Source: SAT2750 sp964476375 (lineage in GTDB: Bacteria > Planctomycetota > Planctomycetia > Pirellulales > Pirellulaceae). From it: a stretch of 9,466 nt of DNA. The stretch lies in assembly GCA_964476375.1 (NCBI GenBank), contig CAYYZW010000258.1, positions 1-9,466 on the forward strand. Direction: 5' to 3'. Each line of letters begins with the position of its first letter. Position 1 is the stretch's first letter. The notes beneath the pieces were generated by a model, which had not been told where the DNA came from, ran no database searches, and worked only from the letters and a program-made list of their open reading frames with translations. A program made the translations under genes and the position numbers. Positions 1 to 6,409 of the stretch are shown here, in pieces.

Positions 1-146
1 TCAGCATTCCACCGGAGACGGACCAGGTAAAGCGTCTGAATCCCCAACAGGAAGGCTATGGTCGAATCGTGCTTGAAACGACCCATCCCGAAATCGAGAA
101 ACTGGAGATCCAGGTTCGCTTTGCCGTTGTCCCAACCGACAAGTGA
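1..146 (+). CDS. 3' end of an unidentified protein, possibly DUF1573-like (partial)
   Basis: An open frame enters from the left edge, with its first complete codon at base 3, and ends at TGA 144-146, giving 47 residues. The visible part includes GRIVLETTHPEIEKLEIQVR, an alternating polar/hydrophobic pattern typical of the last beta strands of an immunoglobulin-like domain. The phrase 'L-E-T-T-H-P-E-I-E-K-L-E-I' resembles the ending of DUF1573 proteins, common exported proteins in Planctomycetota and Bacteroidota. That assignment is an inference from a short fragment. The stop lies only 15 bases before the next ATG, so it is probably cotranscribed with the downstream heme lipoprotein. The start, any signal peptide and most of the protein lie outside the window. 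Confidence 0.6.
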   Translation, partial: SIPPETDQVKRLNPQQEGYGRIVLETTHPEIEKLEIQVRFAVVPTDK

Positions 147-161
147 GCAGCAGAGTGGAAA

Positions 162-1790
162 ATGATGAAGTATTTCAACACCCCACGCTGGATGCCGTTG
201 CTCTTTTGGCTCTCTTTTTTCCTGCCGACCTTTGTCGGCTGCAGCCACCAGGCCCCTGTCAACAACCAGCCTGTGAAAGTGGAAGACCAGGTGGATTCTC
301 CGGGAGAAGGTCTGACGGTCCTCCAGGAACCTGTGGGGAAAGAGAGTAACGAGGCGGCGTTGACCGACAAGCCGTCGGGTGATGAACCACTCGGGGACGA
401 TGGGAAAAGTACCGCCACGCTCAAGCAATGGCCCGCGCCGGGATTCGCCATCGTGCTCACCGGACGTCAGCATGGTTACCTGGAGCCCTGTGGCTGCACC
501 GGGCTCCAATATCAGAAGGGCGGGCTGGCACGTCGCCAGGAGCTGATTCGACAGTTGAGGGAAGACCACAAGTGGCCCTTGCTGCTGGTCGATGCCGGGA
601 ATCAGGTGCGACGTTTTGGCCGCCAGCCAGAGATCAAGTTTCAGCTCACCGTGGACCGGCTCAAGAAGATCGGTTACCAGGCCATCGCCCTGGGGCCCGA
701 TGACCTGCGGTTGCCGGCGGGAGAACTGGTGGCATCCCTGGTGGAAGAGGATCCGGGAGATCGTCCATTCATGAGCGCCAATGTCTCGGTAATCGATCCC
801 GCTTTAATGTCCACATTTCGAGTTGTCGCGGTGGGGAAATATCGCATTGGTATCACCTCGGTGCTGGGAGACAAATATCAGCAGGGAATTCTCAGTGACG
901 ACGTTCTCCTGCAACCTGCCGTGGAATCGCTCGGCAGGGTAGTACCCCTGATGGAGAAAGAGGAATGTGATTTCTACCTGTTGCTCGTACAGGCGACGCT
1001 CGACGAGACACGAGAACTTGCCAGGAAATTTCCGCTCTTCTCATTCATCATTACCTCCGGTGGCGTGGGGGATCCCCCTTCCTCCCCTGAACCGGTCGAT
1101 GGAATTCGTGGGACGATTATCGAGGTTGGCCCGAAAGGCATGTTTGGTGGTGTGCTGGGAATTTATCCAGACCAGGAGCCAGCGTGGCGGTATTCCCTGA
1201 TCGGACTGGATGGTTCGATTCCCGATTCTGACGTGGTCCTGGAGCAACTCAAGCTTTACCAGCAGGAATTGGAACGAGCCGGGCTCGAGGGGCTCGGTAT
1301 CCGGCCGGTGTCCCACGATTCAGGGGCCCGTTTCGTGGGTTCCAAGGCGTGTGCAAAATGTCATTCCAAGGCGTTTGATATCTGGTCCACGTCTGCCCAT
1401 GCCAATGCGACCAATGTGCTTGTCCGGCCAGGGGAACGGAGTGATATCCCACGGCATTTTGATCCGGAGTGTCTCTCCTGCCATGTGACTGGCTGGAACC
1501 CGCAAAAGTACTATCCCTACACGACCGGGTACCGCTCGCTGGATGCAACACCACTGCTGGTCGGTAATGGCTGTGAGAACTGCCATGGTCCTGGATCCGA
1601 CCATGTGGCTGCAGAATCAGGCGCGGTGGATGTGGATCAACAGGGACGCAATGGGTTACGGTTTTCCATTCGGTTGACACTGGAGCAGGCAAAGGAAAAA
1701 CACTGCATCCAGTGTCATGACCTGGATAACAGCCCGGATTTTCATGTCCAGGGTGCGTTTGAGGAATACTGGGAACAGATCGCCCATTGA
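162..1790 (+). CDS. Multiheme c-type cytochrome lipoprotein with 5'-nucleotidase-like N-terminal domain
   Basis: This 542-residue protein is predicted to be an exported lipoprotein that carries four c-type hemes. Residues 1-26 form a signal peptide with a hydrophobic core (about 11-25). It ends in the lipobox-like F-V-G-C, with C27 as the likely lipidated cysteine. Residues 28-90 are a polar low-complexity linker. Residues about 94-350 resemble the metallophosphoesterase/5'-nucleotidase (UshA-type) fold: HGYLEPCGCTG at 104-114, KGGLARR at 119-125 and LLVDAGN at 141-147. Several expected metal ligands are missing: R102 sits where DxH needs Asp, N147 replaces the Asp of DAGD, GPDD (178-181) replaces GNHD/E, and no GHxH is seen near 298-304. 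Residues about 390-540 are cytochrome c554-like, with CxxCH motifs at 397-401, 437-441, 471-475 and 515-519. ATG 162 is followed directly by ATG 165, and the Shine-Dalgarno is weak. It probably acts in electron transfer outside the cytoplasm; partner and substrate cannot be told from here. Confidence 0.9.
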   Translation: MMKYFNTPRWMPLLFWLSFFLPTFVGCSHQAPVNNQPVKVEDQVDSPGEGLTVLQEPVGKESNEAALTDKPSGDEPLGDDGKSTATLKQWPAPGFAIVLTGRQHGYLEPCGCTGLQYQKGGLARRQELIRQLREDHKWPLLLVDAGNQVRRFGRQPEIKFQLTVDRLKKIGYQAIALGPDDLRLPAGELVASLVEEDPGDRPFMSANVSVIDPALMSTFRVVAVGKYRIGITSVLGDKYQQGILSDDVLLQPAVESLGRVVPLMEKEECDFYLLLVQATLDETRELARKFPLFSFIITSGGVGDPPSSPEPVDGIRGTIIEVGPKGMFGGVLGIYPDQEPAWRYSLIGLDGSIPDSDVVLEQLKLYQQELERAGLEGLGIRPVSHDSGARFVGSKACAKCHSKAFDIWSTSAHANATNVLVRPGERSDIPRHFDPECLSCHVTGWNPQKYYPYTTGYRSLDATPLLVGNGCENCHGPGSDHVAAESGAVDVDQQGRNGLRFSIRLTLEQAKEKHCIQCHDLDNSPDFHVQGAFEEYWEQIAH

Positions 1791-1838
1791 ATGAAGGTGA
1801 TTGTGCCGGCCGCCCTGGAGAACTGTTCGGTCGTGGGC

Positions 1839-2588
1839 TTAGCCGGAAAACTCGGCTATGGCATCAGCCGAGAGCTCGAAGTTTGCCGAGACATTCTGTA
1901 CGTCATCGTAATCATCGAGGGCTTCCATCAAGTTCAAGACTGGTCGGGCCTCGTCGACCGAGAGTGTGATCGTGTTCTGCGCCAGCCTGGTGACCTGTTT
2001 TGAATCCACCGTGATCCCCGCCGATTCAAGTGCATCGCCGACATCCGTATAGATATCGGGGTCGCATGTCAGTTCCATGTGCTCTTCCGTCTGCTGCATG
2101 TCCTCGGCCCCGGCCTCCATGGCGATTTCCATCAGGTTCTCTTCGTCGATGTTTTCAAGTGAGACCAGGAACAGTCCTTTCCGTTCAAAATTCCAGGCAA
2201 CACAGTTTGTACTCCCCAGTTTTCCACCATGCTTCTCAAAGAGCTTGCGGATCTCCGGTGCGGTACGATTGCGGTTATCGGTCAGGATGTCACAGATCAC
2301 CGCGACACCACTTGGGCCATAACCCTCGTAAGTAATCTCGTGAACATCCCCTCCCTCCAGTTCCCCGGTACCTTTCTTGATGGCTCGGGTGATATTGTCC
2401 TTGGGCATGCTTACCATCTTGGCATCGGCAATGGCTGTGCGAAGCCGGATATTGGTTTCCGGATCACCCCCTCCGGTTTTGGCTGCCACGATGATGGCCT
2501 TGGAGAGCTTGCTCCAGATCTTGCCCCGCTTGTTATCAATGGCCGCTTTCTTGTGCTTGATGCCAGCCCAGTGGGAATGTCCTGCCAT
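1839..2588 (-). CDS. yebC: YebC/PmpR/TACO1 family protein
   Basis: This 249-residue protein has the normal family length and the diagnostic start MAGHSHWAGIKHKKAAIDNK, followed by GKIWSKLSKAI. Further conserved blocks are the glycine-rich GGGDPETNIRL, MPKDNITRAIKK, the YEGYGPSGVA segment and the LFEKHGGKLG segment. YebC proteins were long annotated as DNA-binding transcriptional regulators. More recent work on bacterial YebC and mitochondrial TACO1 supports a ribosome-associated role in relieving stalls at proline-rich and similar sequences. Acting in the cytoplasm, it would fit the upstream infB and rbfA genes. ATG 2586-2588 is supported by AGAGGGG at 2596-2602 (minus strand), 7 bases upstream. 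The gene follows the TPR gene by 78 bases and converges on the cytochrome gene with 48 bases between the two stop codons. The C-terminal half is rich in acidic residues, as is usual for the family. Confidence 0.97.
   Translation of the reverse strand: MAGHSHWAGIKHKKAAIDNKRGKIWSKLSKAIIVAAKTGGGDPETNIRLRTAIADAKMVSMPKDNITRAIKKGTGELEGGDVHEITYEGYGPSGVAVICDILTDNRNRTAPEIRKLFEKHGGKLGSTNCVAWNFERKGLFLVSLENIDEENLMEIAMEAGAEDMQQTEEHMELTCDPDIYTDVGDALESAGITVDSKQVTRLAQNTITLSVDEARPVLNLMEALDDYDDVQNVSANFELSADAIAEFSG
1840..1858 (-). other. Short inverted repeat at the end of yebC
   Basis: TAGCCG (1840-1845) and CGGCTA (1853-1858) are perfect complements around a 7-base loop and lie within the last codons and the stop of yebC. 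The 48-base space between the convergent stops (1791-1838) contains no U-run or stronger hairpin. It may contribute to termination of either gene, or be coincidence in coding sequence. Confidence 0.25.
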
Positions 2589-2633
2589 GGTGCTGCCCCT
2601 CTTGAAACGTGCTTTGTGTGATCGGGAAGGTGT

Positions 2634-2658
2634 GCCTTTATTTGCAGTGAAAAAAGGC
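2634..2658 (-). other. Hairpin between the TPR gene and yebC
   Basis: GCCTTT (2634-2639) plus TTT (2641-2643) pairs with AAA (2650-2652) plus AAAGGC (2653-2658), giving 9 base pairs with one bulged A (2640) and a 6-base loop. It starts 8 bases after the TPR stop on the minus strand. The bases after it (acacc) are not a U-run, and most pairs are A-T, so termination is uncertain. The rest of the 78-base gap holds the yebC ribosome binding site. Confidence 0.4.
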
Positions 2659-2666
2659 GCGATTCG

Positions 2667-4961
2667 TCAGGGTGAAACGTTGTTCATGGTTGTCTGTTTT
2701 TTCAGCTTGTTTTCCAGGGAACGCCGCATTTCCTCTTCATCCTGGCTCAATAACCGGAGTGCTTTTTTCCAGGACTCCCGGGCCTTGCCCGTTTGTCCAT
2801 TGGAGAAGTAGGCGTCTCCAAGGTGGTCGAAGATAACCTCATCCTGGAGGGAGTTGTCAGCAGCCAGGAGAAGTTGTTCAATTGCCTTGTCAAATTCCCC
2901 CTGGCGATAGTAGGCCCAGCCCAGGCTGTCACGGTAGGCTGCATTGTCTGGTGCTGCCTCGACGGCAGTTTGGATCATGCGCTGTGCCCGGTCGAGTCGT
3001 TTGTCCTGGTCGACCCACAGGTAACCAAGGTCATTGTAGGCGCCAATGTCATTGGGGAATTCATCCAGGACCTGTTCCAGCCATTCCTCTGCTTCCGGCA
3101 ACCGCTCCTGCCGGACACAAATGTTCGACAGGAGCATGCGAGTTTCTCGAACCACGTCACGCGTGGCCGCCGACTGAAACTGGTCATCGAATTTCTCAAG
3201 CAAAGCCAGGTATTGTTTTTCCGCCTCCGAATAACGCCCTGCATGGTAATAGACCCATCCAAGCCGGCTTTGAATGCGGGCATTGTCGGGGCTCAGCAGG
3301 CCCGCCTGGCGGGCTGCCTCCAGTCCTCGTTCCGTGTTACCCGCCATTTCTGCTGCACTGGCGAGGAAAAAGTAAAATCCCTGTTTTTGACTTACCTGGT
3401 CATTCCCCACGGCATTTTCCAGGATCTCTATGGACATCTCGATCTCATCGGCAATCAACAATTGCAGAGCCCAGACGTCGAGCCAGCGGGCCTGCTGGCC
3501 TGGCTGCTGGGCGATGGCAAACTCGAAGAACGGTTTTGCCCTCTCGGCCTGGTGACTTTCAATAGCCAGCCTGCCAAGAGCAATTGCGACCTCGACTCGG
3601 GAGGTGACAATTTGACCTGCCAGGGAACGTCCTTCTTTTTCCGGTGGCCTTTCCTGAAAATGTTCTGCACTCTCCAGCATCGGCATGACCATGGCCAGCA
3701 TCCGGTTGACGAGCGCCTTGTCCGCAGCGATCCGGTCGATCACCTCGTCCGTGGTGGTGTTGTTGTTTCCCGAAAGCTTAGCGAGCAGCCTGACCAGGAT
3801 ATCCACGGTCTGGTCGTCCTTCTCCCCGGATCTCCAGAGCCCATGAAATGACTCGAGGAGTTGCCGGTAGAGCAGGGTTGATTTTTGCCTGCGAAGTATC
3901 TCTTCGCAGAGTGTCCTTGCCTGGGACCATTGCTCCGCTGCAATCAGTTCCCCAGCCAAATAGGATTGGAGTTCCCGGTTTTCAGTATCCGCCTGGTAAA
4001 GTTCCTCCAGTTGGCGGATATAGATTTTTTCCACTCGGCCAGAATTCTTGAATTCCTCATCCAGTAGTTCCTTGAGAAGCCTGTACGCTCGTGTTCCTGC
4101 ATCCGTGCTTGAAGACTGGAAGTAATCGTTGAGCTTCTCATGGGCGATATCCTGGGCGCCACGCTTTTGTGCCAGCGTGGCAAGGTGAAAAGCATAAAGG
4201 GCGTCATTGGGTTGTCGCTGTTGCTCGGCATCGAAGATCTTCTCCGCTTTATCCAGCTTCCCTGAAAGCAGGAAGCTCTCCGCGATCATGTTATTGACGA
4301 CTGCGGGCTTACTGACCACGCGGCGAATATCATTTTCAGTTAACTTGTGTCCGTCCGGGTCAGCGAGAGCATCGACGACGTACTGGAAAGCAGTTGCGGA
4401 TTCTTCGGGATCCCCAGCCAGCAATTCGAGCCGCCCAAGTTCAAGATGGATTGCCAGCATGGCCGATCCGGTGAGGGCGTCCTGTCGCAGGGCAATCATC
4501 TGACGGTAGAGCCGTCCGGCAGCTGCATACTCTCCGTTACTGGTAAGCAGTGATGCGATACGAGGGAAGCTGGAGATATGGGATGGTGGAAATCCTGGTG
4601 CCAGGGCAGCAAAACGGACGGCTTCGTCTTCCCTTTTCAGCTCCAGGGCCAGCTTGACGATCTCGGCCGGGATGGAAGCAAACGTCGGGTCATATTGCCA
4701 CGCTCGCTGGTAACGCCGTAGTGCCCGGATAGGATCCTTGCGCTGATAGAGCATCCTTCCGTGGGCAAAAAGGGCGCTCGCCTGGACCTTGTCCAGCTCG
4801 ATGTCGGACCGTGGGGACCGTGGAATGAAGGGGAGAACCGCTTCCTCGAGATCGGACAGGGAGGATCGACGTGGTGGATCTTCCGCCGCGTTTGCCGTCA
4901 TGGCAATGAAAAGAAAAGAGGCCGGCAGGAAGAGAAAGAAAGGAGATCGCCAACGGTTCAC
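2667..4961 (-). CDS. Large exported tetratricopeptide-repeat (TPR) protein
   Basis: The protein has 764 residues from the preferred GTG start, and a 770-residue version would start at TTG 4977-4979. GTG 4959-4961 is preferred because GGAG lies 7 bases upstream, while no ribosome binding site precedes the TTG. The N-terminus has basic residues, a hydrophobic stretch (SPFFLFLPASFLFIAM) and a likely signal peptidase I site after TANA, so the protein should be exported. The rest is almost entirely helical repeats. Clear TPR units in 770-residue numbering are about 67-100 (LFAHGRMLYQRKDPIRALRR), 568-600 (SRLGWVYYHAGRYSEAEKQY), 645-678, 681-711 (DSLGWAYYRQGEFDKAIEQL) and 713-746. The middle is more diverged. 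TPR arrays bind other proteins, and no catalytic domain is seen. The C-terminus ends in a short charged helix. It lies 102 bases after the HhH gene (84 from the TTG) and 78 before yebC. An exported scaffold is unexpected among translation genes. Its partner cannot be inferred. Confidence 0.9.
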   Translation of the reverse strand: MNRWRSPFFLFLPASFLFIAMTANAAEDPPRRSSLSDLEEAVLPFIPRSPRSDIELDKVQASALFAHGRMLYQRKDPIRALRRYQRAWQYDPTFASIPAEIVKLALELKREDEAVRFAALAPGFPPSHISSFPRIASLLTSNGEYAAAGRLYRQMIALRQDALTGSAMLAIHLELGRLELLAGDPEESATAFQYVVDALADPDGHKLTENDIRRVVSKPAVVNNMIAESFLLSGKLDKAEKIFDAEQQRQPNDALYAFHLATLAQKRGAQDIAHEKLNDYFQSSSTDAGTRAYRLLKELLDEEFKNSGRVEKIYIRQLEELYQADTENRELQSYLAGELIAAEQWSQARTLCEEILRRQKSTLLYRQLLESFHGLWRSGEKDDQTVDILVRLLAKLSGNNNTTTDEVIDRIAADKALVNRMLAMVMPMLESAEHFQERPPEKEGRSLAGQIVTSRVEVAIALGRLAIESHQAERAKPFFEFAIAQQPGQQARWLDVWALQLLIADEIEMSIEILENAVGNDQVSQKQGFYFFLASAAEMAGNTERGLEAARQAGLLSPDNARIQSRLGWVYYHAGRYSEAEKQYLALLEKFDDQFQSAATRDVVRETRMLLSNICVRQERLPEAEEWLEQVLDEFPNDIGAYNDLGYLWVDQDKRLDRAQRMIQTAVEAAPDNAAYRDSLGWAYYRQGEFDKAIEQLLLAADNSLQDEVIFDHLGDAYFSNGQTGKARESWKKALRLLSQDEEEMRRSLENKLKKQTTMNNVSP

Positions 4962-4968
4962 AAGTGAA

Positions 4969-4972
4969 CTCC
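4969..4972 (-). promoter_or_regulatory. Ribosome binding site favouring the GTG start of the TPR gene
   Basis: GGAG on the minus strand ends 7 bases before GTG 4959-4961. The alternative TTG start at 4977-4979 is preceded by CCCGTTGACAGA, which has no Shine-Dalgarno. The shorter protein still carries a complete signal peptide. Confidence 0.65.
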
Positions 4973-5012
4973 GATTCAATCTGTCAACGGGATCATGATG
5001 TTAACTCGGCTT

Positions 5013-5058
5013 GCCAGTTTATCAACTCCACCGCTCTCGTGGCAATGAGTTGCCTGGC
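5013..5058 (-). other. Nested inverted repeat between the HhH and TPR genes
   Basis: GCCAG (5013-5017) pairs with CTGGC (5054-5058) and CAACTC (5023-5028) with GAGTTG (5047-5052). A further CCAC (5028-5031) / GTGG (5039-5042) pairing shares one base with the middle stem. It fills most of the gap after the HhH stop and before the TPR ribosome binding site. No U-run follows. It may be an mRNA processing or stabilising structure, or a weak attenuator. Confidence 0.4.
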
Positions 5059-5063
5059 GGTTC

Positions 5064-5909
5064 CTAGCGAGGTTTCTTGCGACTCAGTTTCCTGGTGGAC
5101 GATTTCTTTCGTGCGGGTTTCTTGGATTTCTCTTTTGTCGCTTTACTCGCCGAGCTCTTTTTCTTGGTTGTCTTCCGGGCGGCAGGTTTTTTCTTGTCGG
5201 GTTTTTTCTCGACCGATTTTTCCTTGGGTGGACGTTTCGGCAACTGCTCCCGTACTGCCGGGTTAATTCCCAGGATTGTCTCCTGGATTACCTTGCCATA
5301 GGGACTGTTCTCCATCGTGACACCGAGTTGATGAACGAGGTCACCGAATTCTGCTCCCTTGTTCTTGGCGATGGCCCGCTCCAGTCCCGGTACCCGTTTC
5401 TTCTTGGCATCCTTTTCGGTGACGATCCCAAGGATGGTAAAGGCCCGCAGGGCACCGCTGTTGAGCGGAATGGTATGCCCCCCGAGTCCCTGCTGCACCA
5501 CATAGGAGATGACAAATGGTGTGATCCCCTGGTAACTCTTCAACTGCTTGACTGCCTTGCCGATGGTCAATTTCTTCAGGTCGTCAATGTCGAAGGAGTA
5601 ATGGGATTCGAAGACATGGTGGAGACAGTACCGAAGTCGCCGGGCCGCGTCCGGGGCATCGGAAATCTTCCCCATCACCTCGGTCAATTCGGAGATGGTG
5701 GTGACCCGGACTTCGTTCCAGTCAAAGTACAGTGCCTGCAGCTTTCCAAAGGCCTCGTCTGCCTGGGAAGGCGTCGCATTTTCCAGACAGCAGGCGAAAA
5801 GCAAGTGTTCGAGAACGGTTCGGTCACCAGGTGTGGGGCGACGCTTGAATTTCTTTTTCAGAACACGAAATGTCTTCGCAATCAAATCGGAGCGGCTTGG
5901 AGTACTCAT
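5064..5909 (-). CDS. Degenerate endonuclease III-like (HhH-GPD fold) protein with lysine-rich C-terminal tail
   Basis: This 281-residue protein has two parts. Residues about 10-222 follow the all-helical HhH-GPD pattern of endonuclease III: EHLLFACCLENATPSQADEA, then the hairpin LKSYQGITPFVISYVV (123-138) where Nth has LPGVGRKTANVVL, then IPLNSGALRAF (147-157) where Nth has VDTHIFRV. By this eye alignment the catalytic lysine is F132 and the catalytic aspartate is N150. Only three cysteines occur (C40, C41, C95) and none after the hairpin, so the 4Fe-4S loop of Nth is absent. Glycosylase or lyase activity of the Nth type is therefore unlikely. Residues 224-281 are a tail with 22 Lys and 6 Arg in 58 residues, with Pro, Ala and Ser/Thr, resembling histone H1 or bacterial Hc1-like tails. 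A DNA- or RNA-binding role is inferred. ATG 5907-5909 has only a weak, distant AGAAGGA. The rbfA stop is 34 bases upstream, so cotranscription is likely. Confidence 0.85.
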   Translation of the reverse strand: MSTPSRSDLIAKTFRVLKKKFKRRPTPGDRTVLEHLLFACCLENATPSQADEAFGKLQALYFDWNEVRVTTISELTEVMGKISDAPDAARRLRYCLHHVFESHYSFDIDDLKKLTIGKAVKQLKSYQGITPFVISYVVQQGLGGHTIPLNSGALRAFTILGIVTEKDAKKKRVPGLERAIAKNKGAEFGDLVHQLGVTMENSPYGKVIQETILGINPAVREQLPKRPPKEKSVEKKPDKKKPAARKTTKKKSSASKATKEKSKKPARKKSSTRKLSRKKPR

Positions 5910-5943
5910 CCGTCAGTTCTTTTTCCTTCTGCTAGTACCGTTA

Positions 5944-6333
5944 TTACTCGCTGTCCGGTTGGGCCACGGGATCCAGAGCCTGTTCATCCTCGTCCGGGAG
6001 CAACTCGCCAAGAAGCTGCTGGATTTCAAGGGAGTGTTGGACTCCCTCATCGAGGGTGAATTCCAGCTTGGGGGTATAACGTGTGTCGATCCGCTGGGCA
6101 ATTTTCCTCTGCAGGAATCCAGCAGCATGCTGGAGTCCATGGAGGCAGCGTCTCTGTTGCTTTTCGTCGCCCATCACTGAGACATGAACCCGTGCTCGCC
6201 GCATGTCTCCACTGACCTCGACGTAGGTAACAGTCGCGTTCTCGATCCGTGGGTCCTGTAAGTCCATCACGATGGCAGTGCTTACTACCTCGCGGATCGC
6301 CTGGGCAACCTTGAGAAGGCGTCGGGATACCAT
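5944..6333 (-). CDS. rbfA: Ribosome-binding factor A
   Basis: RbfA is a single KH-fold protein that binds the 30S subunit and helps late 16S rRNA maturation, notably under cold stress. This 129-residue copy has the usual length and features: SRRLLKVAQAIREVVSTAI at the N-terminus, LQDPRIENATVTYVEVSGDM, RARVHVSVMG, a helix with HAAGFLQRKIAQRI, TRYTPKLEFTLDEG, then an acidic tail (LLPDEDEQALDP...). The position directly after infB matches the classical nusA-infB-rbfA order. ATG 6331-6333 is the only good start, because an in-frame TGA lies three codons upstream. AGGAAGAAG-type purines occur about 12 bases before the ATG. Two TAA codons stand in tandem at the end (5944-5946 and 5941-5943). The 76-base gap to infB holds no gene. 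Confidence 0.97.
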   Translation of the reverse strand: MVSRRLLKVAQAIREVVSTAIVMDLQDPRIENATVTYVEVSGDMRRARVHVSVMGDEKQQRRCLHGLQHAAGFLQRKIAQRIDTRYTPKLEFTLDEGVQHSLEIQQLLGELLPDEDEQALDPVAQPDSE

Positions 6334-6409
6334 GACTTGTCACTTCTTCCTTCGCACCGACTGGGTAATAAATATCATCGCCTTGTCGCCTGGCAGGAGG
6401 AGAAAATAC

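Noticed and set aside
1791..2003. ATG directly after the cytochrome stop (TGAATGAAGG) opening a 70-codon plus-strand frame
   Set aside because: The spacing looks like translational coupling, but the frame runs almost entirely antisense to yebC and has no family resemblance.
2793..3851. Open frame of 352 codons on the plus strand
   Set aside because: It lies wholly antisense to the TPR gene, shows no recognisable domain or ribosome binding site, and reads as the shadow of a well-supported gene.
5067..5240. Lysine tail of the HhH protein as a frameshift artefact
   Set aside because: The frame continues without interruption from the folded domain and the tail has the Lys/Ala/Pro/Ser mix of genuine histone-like tails; the alternative frames here give Phe/Leu/Val-rich translations on the opposite strand.
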